Below, one piece after another: positions 56,258-64,000 of a stretch of DNA of 64,000 nt. How positions within the stretch are numbered: position 1 is the stretch's first letter; the number at the start of each line of letters is the position of its first letter. The translations under genes were made by a program, and so were the position numbers. A model generated the notes under the pieces. The model did no database searches. It was not told where the DNA came from and saw only the letters and a list, made by a program, of their open reading frames with translations. Origin of the DNA: an uncultured Kangiella sp. (GTDB taxonomy: Bacteria; Pseudomonadota; Gammaproteobacteria; Enterobacterales; Kangiellaceae); contig CATNCP010000006.1 in assembly GCA_950096615.1 (NCBI GenBank), forward strand, positions 1 to 64,000. The letters run 5' to 3'.

Positions 56258-57418
56258 CTAACTTCTTTGTCCGAGGGTAATTTCTTGGTTCAGCATTTCG
56301 TCACCGCGCATAAACTCTATATCGACGGAGCTTTGTGGAGGCAGGTTCCAAATCGCTGAGATGAGGTCAATACTGTTGTATATCGGCTCGCCATTTACCT
56401 TAGTGATAATGTCTAGCGGCTTTAAGCCTGCTTGATCAGCGGGGCCTTCAGTATTGATACCGGTGATGACTATGCCTTTGCCGTACGGGAGTTGGCCGAT
56501 GCGGCTTTGCAACTGCTGCTTTTGTTCTGGCGTTAGAGCCAGCTCCAAGCTGATCGAGTCTAGATTGATAGTCATGTCACCATCCAGACCTAACCAACCG
56601 CGACGCACTTGACCATGTTCTTTCAGCTGTTCGACAACATGGGCTACATTATTAGCGACAATGGCATAGCTTTGGTAAAGTTTATCGCCTTGCTCGCTCT
56701 GAGTACTGAGCGACGTAATCCCAACAAGCTCACCCCTAGCATTCACCAAAGCGCCGCCAGAGTTACCTGGACGTAGCGCTGCATCAGTTTGGATGTAGTG
56801 GCTGACTCGTGAGAAAAACTTAGAGCTGATAATGCCCTGAGTAACGGTTTGATTAAAGGCCATGTTTGGCGTACCAATAGCAAACACCCAATCACCGACT
56901 TGGCTAGAGTCGCCCTCTGGAAGCGGCAAGTAATGACTTGGTTCTGCATCAACTTTAATTAACGCAATGTCCGAGTCTACATCAACACCGACAATCTCAG
57001 CTTTAAGCTGTTGCCCCGATTTAAGCTCGACAATGATGGTCGAAGCTTTATCTAATACATGGGCATTGGTAACCAGGTGGCCGCTGTCATCAATAAAAAC
57101 ACCTGAGCCATTGTTCAAAAAGGCACAGGCGTTGGTTTCTGGCGGTAGCGCCTGTAGCCGAGAGCTGCAAGCTTCGCTATTAAGAGGAAAGGCTTGTGAG
57201 CGTGCTTTAATACCGACTACGGCAGGGGTCACATTCGCCAGCATATCGGCAAAACCATGCTGGGCTTTCGGGCTTTCGACCACGGGTTGAGTTTTCTGTG
57301 GTGGCTGCTTTTCTTGACTGGAAAAGCGATCGGGCATGAACACAATAAATAATGCTGCGATACCTAGGCCAATTAATAAATATTTAACAATGAACCCTAA
57401 AAATTCGAGTAATTTCAT
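56258..57418 (-). CDS. degS: DegS-like membrane-anchored serine protease
   Basis: HtrA-family protease with one N-terminal membrane helix (about 9-28), a trypsin-like domain and a single PDZ domain (about 270-380), the DegS layout; it would cleave anti-sigma factor RseA when it senses outer-membrane proteins. The triad is H120 (VTNAHVLD), D150 (DVDSDIALIKV) and S220 (RPGNSGGAL). An insert at 76-100 carries C84 and C98, a possible disulfide not found in E. coli DegS. It is 386 aa against about 355. It adjoins zapG, as in E. coli. Confidence 0.9.
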   Translation of the reverse strand: MKLLEFLGFIVKYLLIGLGIAALFIVFMPDRFSSQEKQPPQKTQPVVESPKAQHGFADMLANVTPAVVGIKARSQAFPLNSEACSSRLQALPPETNACAFLNNGSGVFIDDSGHLVTNAHVLDKASTIIVELKSGQQLKAEIVGVDVDSDIALIKVDAEPSHYLPLPEGDSSQVGDWVFAIGTPNMAFNQTVTQGIISSKFFSRVSHYIQTDAALRPGNSGGALVNARGELVGITSLSTQSEQGDKLYQSYAIVANNVAHVVEQLKEHGQVRRGWLGLDGDMTINLDSISLELALTPEQKQQLQSRIGQLPYGKGIVITGINTEGPADQAGLKPLDIITKVNGEPIYNSIDLISAIWNLPPQSSVDIEFMRGDEMLNQEITLGQRS

Positions 57419-57432
57419 GTTGCTCTCATGTT

Positions 57433-58158
57433 TTATACTTTTGTAGCTGATTCATTCTGAGTTGATTCAGCACTTTTATCTTTGTTATCACTGTCGCTAC
57501 CATCTCGCTCAAAGCCTGGGGCGCTAGGCTTTGTCGCTTCTTCTTTAGCGAGGTCGCTAAACTCTGACTCTTTTATCTGAGGATCGTTCGGATGGTAGTC
57601 ATCATCCATATCACCATCTGCCCAGTCTTTGGGCGGCGATACCTCAATATCCAGGTCGGGCTTGGAGTCACTTTCCGCGGCATCATCGCTGCTACTGTCC
57701 GTGTCCGCCACTTCACCTGTCTCAGCAGAGGCAGCTTCATTTTCACGAATAAAGTATTCTTCTTCATGGCTTTTTTCATCGGCAGCATCAGCTGCAAGAT
57801 CTTTGCTTAAGTGTTCTTCAGCATCAATAACCTCAGCAGCACTCGCTTCAGAGGGCAGCGCCTCTTGTCCGACAGGTGCCGATAACTTCACTTTGAATTC
57901 TTGCTTAGTGAGCTTGTTGGCGCCGGATGCTAGGTGTTGATAGAAGGCTTTGTACTCTTCGGTGAGGTTTGAAAACAAGCGTGCGGTTTCGTCAAAGTGC
58001 TCGTCAACGCCAGATTTTAGTTCGTCCAGCTCCTTATCCTTTGACTCCAATTCTTTGGACAGCTCTTTGGTGCCTGTTGAAAGTCCATGCCAGCGGCCAA
58101 TGAAGAAAGCTGCTACGGCAGCGATTAGGATAAGAATAATACTAAGAACAGGTGACAT
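57433..58158 (-). CDS. zapG: ZapG/YhcB-family cell division protein with a long acidic tail
   Basis: DUF1043 membrane protein involved in envelope growth and division. The N-terminal helix (LSIILILIAAVAAFFIG) and coiled coil leading to EEYKAFYQHLASGANKL fit the family. After about residue 100 it continues with about 140 acidic, Ser/Asp/Glu-rich disordered residues, so the protein is nearly twice the E. coli length (132 aa). AAGGAT precedes the ATG. Confidence 0.85.
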   Translation of the reverse strand: MSPVLSIILILIAAVAAFFIGRWHGLSTGTKELSKELESKDKELDELKSGVDEHFDETARLFSNLTEEYKAFYQHLASGANKLTKQEFKVKLSAPVGQEALPSEASAAEVIDAEEHLSKDLAADAADEKSHEEEYFIRENEAASAETGEVADTDSSSDDAAESDSKPDLDIEVSPPKDWADGDMDDDYHPNDPQIKESEFSDLAKEEATKPSAPGFERDGSDSDNKDKSAESTQNESATKV

Positions 58159-58284
58159 TCAGGATATCCTTTTTAACTGTGTTATCGACAAGTGTTTGTC
58201 GTCGTCTGCTTTCTGCCAAAATTGCAGAAATCTGTGCTTTACGCTTATGATACACAAATTATAAGGCAAAGTTCGAGTAGAATA

Positions 58285-58983
58285 ATGACACACAATACGC
58301 GTTTTTTGATGATTCTTGGGGTACTTTTTAGCATCGTCTTTATTATCTGCGCTATAAACCCTCACGATAGGGCAGATTGGATGTTGGAAAATGTGCTAAC
58401 AGTACTTTTCGTTATTGGTATCGTAGCCACTTATAAAGTGTTTCCTTTATCCAAAATTTCATACAGCTGTATTTTTATCTTTTTGTGTTTGCACGAAATT
58501 GGCTCTCACTATACCTACGCCAAAGTACCTTACAATGATTGGACGTTAGCAGTGTTTGGTTCTGAGCTGAATAGCTGGTTCGGCTGGGAGCGTAACCATT
58601 ATGATCGCTTGGTCCACTTTTTATATGGCTTGCTTTTTGCGTACCCGATTCGAGAAGTGTTTGTTCGAGTGGGCAACGTTAAAGGGTTCTGGGGATACTT
58701 CCTACCATTGGACTTAACCATGTCGACGTCGATGATCTTTGAGTTGATAGAGTGGGGCGCTGCTGAATATTTTGGTGGTGACTTAGGGATCGCTTATCTC
58801 GGAACCCAAGGCGATGTATGGGATGCACACAAAGATATGGCCTTAGCCAGTATTGGTGCTTTAATCACCATGTTGATAGTCGCTGGTATTAACTTTAAGT
58901 GGCAGCGTGATTTTGCTAAAGAGTGGAGTGATTCTTTTACTGTAAAAGATAATCGGCCGCTCGGCGAGCACGACAAAATATAG
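58285..58983 (+). CDS. YjdF-like (DUF2238) inner-membrane protein
   Basis: 232 aa with about six transmembrane segments. The conserved HEIGSHYTYAKVPYNDW, YDRLVHFLYGLLFAYPIRE and GTQGDVWDAHKDMALASIGAL motifs identify DUF2238; function unknown. The track's start at 58192 runs through the promoter region of zapG, and ATG 58285 gives the natural membrane N-terminus. Confidence 0.85.
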   Translation: MTHNTRFLMILGVLFSIVFIICAINPHDRADWMLENVLTVLFVIGIVATYKVFPLSKISYSCIFIFLCLHEIGSHYTYAKVPYNDWTLAVFGSELNSWFGWERNHYDRLVHFLYGLLFAYPIREVFVRVGNVKGFWGYFLPLDLTMSTSMIFELIEWGAAEYFGGDLGIAYLGTQGDVWDAHKDMALASIGALITMLIVAGINFKWQRDFAKEWSDSFTVKDNRPLGEHDKI

Positions 58984-59166
58984 CTAACACATTGTTAATA
59001 AAGGATATGCTGAGTTGATTTTATTGTTTTGTGAGTTGTTTCACGAAAAAACTGGATTCTATTAAAAAGTGTAAAAGATGGCTTTTTTAAGCTCCAATCG
59101 CTAGATGATGGCGACATCTTGAGATAGCCTGAAAGTCCACTTTAAGAAAAACAGCAGGTGTTGATT

Positions 59167-59511
59167 ATGAAAACACAACTAGCCATTACAACAATTTTTG
59201 CATTAGCATTTTCGGCAAGCGCAACAGCGGTTGGTGTTAAAAGCCAAGTGGAGGTTGAGAAAAAGCTGGAAGTGCAAGAATCAACTGAAAAGGCGATGGA
59301 AAAAGCCCAAGAAGAACGTGAAGCGGCAAAGGAGCGTGCGGAAGAGGCTAAAGAAAGAGCTGAGCGCGCTAAAGAGCGTGCCGCGGAAGCAAAAACCAAG
59401 GCTGAGGTTAAATCCGAAACCAAAGCTGAAGTTTCTGAGGAAGAGAAAGATGCTCGCATCCGCTCTGATGTTGAAGCTGAATCAGAAACTAGTTTAGAAG
59501 ATGAAAAATAG
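59167..59511 (+). CDS. Secreted Ala/Glu/Lys-rich coiled-coil protein
   Basis: 114 aa. Signal peptide MKTQLAITTIFALAFSASATA, then an almost continuous charged helix of (E/K/R/A) heptad-like pattern (about 28-80, EKAMEKAQEEREAAKERAEEAKERAE in part) and an acidic end. It resembles no enzyme and may be a periplasmic spacer or stress protein. CAGGTG precedes ATG 59167. A terminator follows, so it is monocistronic. Confidence 0.65.
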   Translation: MKTQLAITTIFALAFSASATAVGVKSQVEVEKKLEVQESTEKAMEKAQEEREAAKERAEEAKERAERAKERAAEAKTKAEVKSETKAEVSEEEKDARIRSDVEAESETSLEDEK

Positions 59512-59558
59512 TAAGCAACATTAGCTATTCACTATTCATGGTGCTCTTACGAGTACGA

Positions 59559-59582
59559 GGAGTCCTTCGGGGCTCCTTTTTT
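59559..59582 (+). terminator. Rho-independent terminator with a UUCG tetraloop
   Basis: GGAGTCC-TTCG-GGGCTCC (one G-U pair) followed by six Ts, about 50 bases past the coiled-coil gene. Confidence 0.85.
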
Positions 59583-59703
59583 ATGTCTGGTAGGTTTGTA
59601 TGTGAGAGACAACTGCAGAGCCTTCAGTGACAAAACTTGCTAGGTTCCATGACCGCGCAAAACATGCGAAAATGACGCCATAAGCCTTTATTCCTACATC
59701 ATT

Positions 59704-60342
59704 TTGAGCAAAGACAAGTTTATTATTGAAGGTGCCGTAGGCGCTATCGAAGCAACTTTGGACGCCCCTGAAGGCGATGAGCGTGATGCTATAGCGATTT
59801 GTTGCCACCCACACCCGGTACACGGTGGGGCAATGACCAATAAAGTAATTCATACGGTTTCACGGACATTATCCAGCCTTGGCATTCCTTCTATTCGCTT
59901 TAATTTTCGCGGCGTTGGTGCTTCAGAGGGCGAGTATGATGAGGGGCGTGGTGAGCAGCAAGATCTGATTAAAGTTATCGAGTGGGCGCAGGAGCAATAT
60001 CCTGGCCGTCCGCTATGGTTAGCAGGATTTAGCTTCGGCTCTTGGATTGCTGCATTACAAGCCAAAGCTCAAAGCGCGCAGCAACTGATTTCAATTGCAC
60101 CGCCTGTCAATCGATTCAGCTTTGACGACTTTGTGATTCCTGACTGCCCTTGGCTAGTGGTGATGGGCGATGCCGATGAAGTCGTTGACCCTGACGCTGT
60201 TTTTAATTGGATTGATGAACTGGAGCCGCAACCAGAGCTGATTAAAATGTCAGGAGCTGGTCACTTTTTACATGGAAGGTTGGTGGAGCTTCGTGAAGAG
60301 TTAGAGTCGGCTCTGCAACCTCACTTACCAGAAAAGCGCTAA
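59704..60342 (+). CDS. Alpha/beta hydrolase (COG2945-like)
   Basis: 212-aa soluble hydrolase. [37 protein letters not shown] and the nucleophile elbow GFSFGSW are the family pattern; Asp in MGDADEVVD and His in GAGHFLHG complete a triad. Substrate unknown. The start is TTG 59704, as no in-frame ATG precedes the conserved start. It overlaps zapE by one base (TAATG), so the two form an operon. Confidence 0.85.
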   Translation: MSKDKFIIEGAVGAIEATLDAPEGDERDAIAICCHPHPVHGGAMTNKVIHTVSRTLSSLGIPSIRFNFRGVGASEGEYDEGRGEQQDLIKVIEWAQEQYPGRPLWLAGFSFGSWIAALQAKAQSAQQLISIAPPVNRFSFDDFVIPDCPWLVVMGDADEVVDPDAVFNWIDELEPQPELIKMSGAGHFLHGRLVELREELESALQPHLPEKR

Positions 60343-61430
60343 TGACACCTCTTGAAAAGTACCAACAAGACTTAGCCGCTGGCTTTAGCAAAGATCCTGC
60401 TCAGGAAGAAGCCGTCCATGCGTTGCAAAAAGTCTACGATGATTTAATGGAGTCACGACCTTCGTCTGGCTTTATGCAAAAGTTAACGCGTTGGTTATCT
60501 GGCGACAGCCAGCCTGTAAAGGGCTTGTATATGTGGGGTGGCGTTGGCCGCGGTAAAACCTATCTTATGGATACTTTCTTCAATCTTCTGCCGCTTAAGG
60601 CAAAAGTCAGGCTTCATTTTCACCGCTTCATGCATGAAGTACACAATGAACTTAAGTCCTTGGCTGGCGAAAAGAACCCCTTGATTAAAATTGCTGATCA
60701 GTTGGCGGAGCGAGCGAAGATTATTTGTTTCGATGAATTTTTCGTGACTGATATTACCGACGCCATGATTCTGGGTAACTTGTTTGAAGAGTTGTTTAAG
60801 CGTCATGTGGTGCTGGTGGCTACTTCCAACATTCCGCCTGAACGATTGTATTGGAATGGTTTACAGCGTGAACGGTTTTTACCAGCAATTGAGCTGATTC
60901 AGGAAAACTGTGAGGTGTTGAATGTTGATGCGGGCGTTGATTACCGCATGCGAACGCTGGAACAGGCGGAGATTTACCATTACCCGCTAGATAAAGCAGC
61001 CAATGCTAATATGCGCGAGTATTTCAAACAGCTTGCTGCGACCGAAGGGCAAGACAACTGTAAGATAAAGGTTGATGGTCGTTTGATTGATACGGTTAAG
61101 TTATCGGATAGTGTTGTTTGGTTCACCTTTGAGGCGATTTGCCGAACCGAACGTTCAGCGTCTGATTATATTGAAATCTCACGCGGCTACCACACTGTCT
61201 TTGTGGGCCAAGTGCCGCAGATGGATGACTCCTTAAATGATGCTGTACGACGTTTTATTGCTTTAATTGATGAATTTTACGAGCGTCATGTAAAGCTGAT
61301 TATCTCTGCTGCAGTGCCGATGGAAGAGCTTTATACCGGCAAAGGACTCGCTTTTGAATTTAAGCGAACCCTGAGCCGACTACAAGAAATGCAGAGCACT
61401 GATTATTTAAGCCTAGAGCACCTAGCTTAG
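60342..61430 (+). CDS. zapE: Cell division ATPase ZapE
   Basis: AFG1-like AAA+ ATPase that acts on the Z-ring under stress. Walker [12 protein letters not shown], Walker [19 protein letters not shown], sensor [11 protein letters not shown] and arginine-finger region [11 protein letters not shown]. 362 aa. Its stop overlaps the convergent PepSY gene by 4 bases. Confidence 0.95.
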   Translation: MTPLEKYQQDLAAGFSKDPAQEEAVHALQKVYDDLMESRPSSGFMQKLTRWLSGDSQPVKGLYMWGGVGRGKTYLMDTFFNLLPLKAKVRLHFHRFMHEVHNELKSLAGEKNPLIKIADQLAERAKIICFDEFFVTDITDAMILGNLFEELFKRHVVLVATSNIPPERLYWNGLQRERFLPAIELIQENCEVLNVDAGVDYRMRTLEQAEIYHYPLDKAANANMREYFKQLAATEGQDNCKIKVDGRLIDTVKLSDSVVWFTFEAICRTERSASDYIEISRGYHTVFVGQVPQMDDSLNDAVRRFIALIDEFYERHVKLIISAAVPMEELYTGKGLAFEFKRTLSRLQEMQSTDYLSLEHLA

Positions 61431-62905
61431 CTTTTGCCTTTACTTCGGGGTGGCTTTGGACGAGAATTCACGCTAACCCCAAGTAGGGTGATGATAATAA
61501 TTCCTAAAACAAATAGTCCTATTACAATATCCCTAATATCTCGACCCAAACCGTCAAGGAAGCTGGCTTTGTGTAACACTGAAAAGCTCATACTTTCTAA
61601 CAGCTGCTGATTACTCACTGTTTTACTCAGAGATTGCGCGGTTGGATCAAAAAAATAGGTGTTGGTTTCAGTTTCCACTCGAAATGTTGGCAGCTTTTTA
61701 TCAATAAAACCGTACTCGTGATTAAAGTGTGGCTGTAAACGAACATTCTTAATCACTTCTTTGTGTCTGACGTTACTGAGTAGGCTTTGTAGATAAAGAG
61801 CTTGCGTACTCGCTAATTGACCATCCACGGCCACTTCGTGTGGGAAGTAACTGACATTTCCTCGGATTAATTTTTTGCCTGCCCCATGCTGATGATTACC
61901 GTGACGAGGTGCAGCTTCGGTCAAGTGATGCAGCTGTAACACTGGCTGATTATGAACGGAGATGAGCTGAATTTGTTGAATATCCATCGTTGGTGTTTGT
62001 GCAATAAATTGTTGCCATAGCTGAATATAATCCTGCGGCTTGATCGGGGAAGCCTCTTGTAGCTGCTTATTCTGGGATGAGTCGTTGATAACTACCAATT
62101 TATTCAACGCATGAAACCCGCCGGAAAAACTAAAAGCCAGAGCGGCAAAACATACGAAAAGTCCAATATAGCGATGGGCACGCCGTGACTTGCTACCTTT
62201 ATGCAAGAGGCCTCGACGCCAACGGTGCAGGGTAATGTAGACCCCCAGTAAAGCGCTTAGGAAAAGTGTGAGGGTGACTAGAAGCATCAAACCATAGCGA
62301 ACAGTTTCATTAGGAATAAAATCCCATGAATGAAGGTGCGAGAACCATTTGGTATAAAAAGACTTATAGTCATTGCTGACACTGGCTAGTTGCAAACTTT
62401 GGACGTCGAGATAAACGCTGGTGTTTATGTCGTCGTCGAACTGTATTTTGTAAGCAGGTAGGTAGCGGTTAACGCTCGGGTAGTCGTAGTTAAACTCAAA
62501 TACCGTACTGATTGAGCTGACTTTTGTTTGCGGTAACCCTGTGTAAGTGGCACCAATACTGGCTAGATACGACTGGTGAAAATCTGGGATGGCGTTGCCG
62601 GTAGATGCGTCATAGTACTGCCACTGGTCACCAGTTTTGATGGCAACCACGGGCGTATCAGTATGCCGATTCAGGAGCAGTGCATCGTCAGCGAAGGGGA
62701 CGGCGGCTAAGGTTCGACTCACTGCAGAGAGCTGCTTAAGGTCGAGAGGCAACAAGGGTTGCTGGGCTTGTGCCATTGGTTTTATGCGACTCATGATGGG
62801 GTGAGCAATACCGCTCAGTCCCCACATAATAGTGACTACGGCAAGAGCCAGCCCGAATCGTTTGTGCCAACGATGTGCTTTTAAGTGAAGCGATGATTGA
62901 TTCAT
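61427..62905 (-). CDS. PepSY-associated membrane protein
   Basis: 492-aa inner-membrane protein with about four transmembrane helices ([20 protein letters not shown] at the N-terminus, about 215-240, 248-265, and one near 460-485) and periplasmic PepSY-like parts between. Members act as accessory or reductase proteins in siderophore/iron uptake. It lies 11 bases downstream of the TonB-dependent receptor, so the two are a likely iron- or metal-regulated operon. A His-rich HGNHQHGAG loop could bind metal. Confidence 0.8.
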   Translation of the reverse strand: MNQSSLHLKAHRWHKRFGLALAVVTIMWGLSGIAHPIMSRIKPMAQAQQPLLPLDLKQLSAVSRTLAAVPFADDALLLNRHTDTPVVAIKTGDQWQYYDASTGNAIPDFHQSYLASIGATYTGLPQTKVSSISTVFEFNYDYPSVNRYLPAYKIQFDDDINTSVYLDVQSLQLASVSNDYKSFYTKWFSHLHSWDFIPNETVRYGLMLLVTLTLFLSALLGVYITLHRWRRGLLHKGSKSRRAHRYIGLFVCFAALAFSFSGGFHALNKLVVINDSSQNKQLQEASPIKPQDYIQLWQQFIAQTPTMDIQQIQLISVHNQPVLQLHHLTEAAPRHGNHQHGAGKKLIRGNVSYFPHEVAVDGQLASTQALYLQSLLSNVRHKEVIKNVRLQPHFNHEYGFIDKKLPTFRVETETNTYFFDPTAQSLSKTVSNQQLLESMSFSVLHKASFLDGLGRDIRDIVIGLFVLGIIIITLLGVSVNSRPKPPRSKGKS

Positions 62906-62916
62906 AGGACTCTACC

Positions 62917-64000
62917 TTAAAAGCTGACGCGAAAGCCCAGATAGGTAGTTCTGGGTTTCCCTGGGGTGTAAGTCGGCCCCCATTTGCTGGTTGTTTCAGC
63001 GTATAGTTTGTCCGTGGCGTTTAAAATATTCAGGTATAACTCTAAGTCGTCGTTGAGGTAGTAATTAGCACGGACATTAAGAAGGCTGTGTCCTGAATAG
63101 CGCTCAGTGTTAGCTTCATTGACAAAGTAGCCGCCCATATCAACGCCCTCTAATTCAATGCGGCCACCATTAAGCAGTTCAGGCGTATAAGCTAAGCGCA
63201 AATTAGCGTAATGCGAAGGCGCTAGAGGTATGCGGTTACCGCTGAAGTCATCGCTGTCAGAGACTTGCCATTGCTGAAATTCGTGACGTGAGGTGGTGTA
63301 GGATAATCCCAACTGCCAGTTCGTGGCGAAATAATAGTCCATACCAAATTCTAGCCCTTGGTGGCGCGTTTCACCGACATTGGCGTTTCGTCGGCTACCG
63401 TCTGCTGATGATAGGCTAACGATGTCATCAGTTTTTTCTAAGTGGTAAAAGGCGAGCTCAATGTTGATGTTATCTGTGAGATTACCTCGGATTCCTAAGT
63501 CGAAGCTGTCGGCGACAACTGGCTTTAGGTTGGTTGAGTCGACGGTTGAGCCAGAGCGGAAAAGCTGCCCAGCACTTGGGATACGGAAAGCGTTTCGGTA
63601 TGAGAAATAGCTACTGAGATTGTCTGATAGCTGATAGGTTAGCCCTAGCTTTGGGCTAAGGTGGTTCATGCTTAGCTGAGAATCTGCTGGACGCAGGTGA
63701 ATACTATTGTTCGTGACAGTGCTGAGGTGATTGTCGTAATCGTACTCAACATAATCATAACGTAACCCTAAGCTGAGTCTTAGATTCTGCGTAAGCTGTG
63801 ACTCAAGGTGGGCATAGGGAGCTAATGACTTAAAGGTCACATCGTAATCGTAAAGCAACCCAGCTCCGCGGTAAGCCAACCAATAATTACCAGCATCATT
63901 ATCGGTGCGCTCAATATAAGTTTGCTCGGTATAACCTTCGCTATGATCTAAGTCGACTCCTACTATCCATAAACCTTCTAGCGCTGTGGATTCTTGCTGA
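62917..64000 (-). CDS. TonB-dependent outer-membrane receptor (5' end outside the window)
   Basis: C-terminal part of a beta-barrel receptor. The track stops at a TTG (63879), but the frame stays open to the window edge, with no stop in the last 121 bases, so about 361 codons are visible and the plug and TonB box lie outside. Beta strands such as YAHLESQLTQNLRLSLGLRYDYVEY and the terminal TYLGFRVSF with a C-terminal Phe are typical. The PepSY partner points to a siderophore or heme-type ligand, not identifiable here. Confidence 0.9.
   Translation of the reverse strand, partial: QQESTALEGLWIVGVDLDHSEGYTEQTYIERTDNDAGNYWLAYRGAGLLYDYDVTFKSLAPYAHLESQLTQNLRLSLGLRYDYVEYDYDNHLSTVTNNSIHLRPADSQLSMNHLSPKLGLTYQLSDNLSSYFSYRNAFRIPSAGQLFRSGSTVDSTNLKPVVADSFDLGIRGNLTDNINIELAFYHLEKTDDIVSLSSADGSRRNANVGETRHQGLEFGMDYYFATNWQLGLSYTTSRHEFQQWQVSDSDDFSGNRIPLAPSHYANLRLAYTPELLNGGRIELEGVDMGGYFVNEANTERYSGHSLLNVRANYYLNDDLELYLNILNATDKLYAETTSKWGPTYTPGKPRTTYLGFRVSF

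Noticed and set aside
59142-59459. 105-aa minus-strand ORF opposite the coiled-coil gene
   Set aside because: Its Ser/Ala-rich sequence simply mirrors the Glu/Lys/Ala-rich sense gene.

Overview
The window is a mid-GC gammaproteobacterial chromosome. It carries the mreBCD-maf-rng-yhdP-nit-tldD, lptB/A/C-kdsC-kdsD-yrbG, hemA-prfA-prmC and lolB-ispE-prs blocks and Gram-negative envelope genes, and its proteins closely resemble gammaproteobacterial housekeeping proteins. A marine Kangiella-like member of the Oceanospirillales is my best guess, from gene order and protein character only.

Layout. 0-4.4 kb: mpl-ubiX-yadG-yadH-LON-domain gene, overlapping or closely spaced on the plus strand. 4.4-13.3 kb: fabV, a putative small RNA, several unknown membrane, secreted or lipoprotein genes, and dbpA. 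13.4-21.6 kb: an AT-rich integrated element inserted in the 3' end of a tRNA-Met(CAT) gene. 21.7-29.1 kb (minus strand): rplY-pth-ychF, then a TPR lipoprotein, lolB, ispE, tRNA-Gln and prs. 29.3-45.7 kb (mostly plus strand): hemA-prfA-prmC, mreBCD, maf, rng, yhdP, nit, tldD, with darP and pmbA divergent from each other. 45.8-54.3 kb (minus strand): mgtE, rapZ-ptsN, hpf and the lpt/kds cluster. 54.6-64 kb: ibaG-murA, degS-like protease, zapG, yjdF-like gene, a charged periplasmic protein, an alpha/beta hydrolase with zapE, and a PepSY protein with a TonB-dependent receptor cut by the window edge.

The element is the most interesting part. A 51-bp direct repeat (13406-13456 and 21525-21575) marks its ends, and a second 22-bp repeat lies just inside both ends. 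It encodes a tyrosine integrase, an unknown 223-aa protein, an AlpA/excisionase-like regulator, a RepA-like AAA ATPase, a two-gene cargo, an SRAP (YedK/HMCES-type) protein and a small membrane protein. No phage structural genes are visible. The cargo is a 701-aa NACHT-type STAND NTPase translationally coupled to a RelA/SpoT-type nucleotidyltransferase. I read it as a candidate two-gene anti-phage or abortive-infection module in which the NACHT protein senses or regulates and the RelA/SpoT protein is the toxic effector. This is inference: the sequence shows the domains and the coupling, not the activity.

Other points. mreC appears to start at an ATT codon behind a strong Shine-Dalgarno. rpoN and npr are absent from their usual places in the lptB-hpf-ptsN-rapZ cluster. 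A minus-strand promoter and terminator at 4.47-4.64 kb outline a possible small RNA. The integration swapped the terminator downstream of tRNA-Met.
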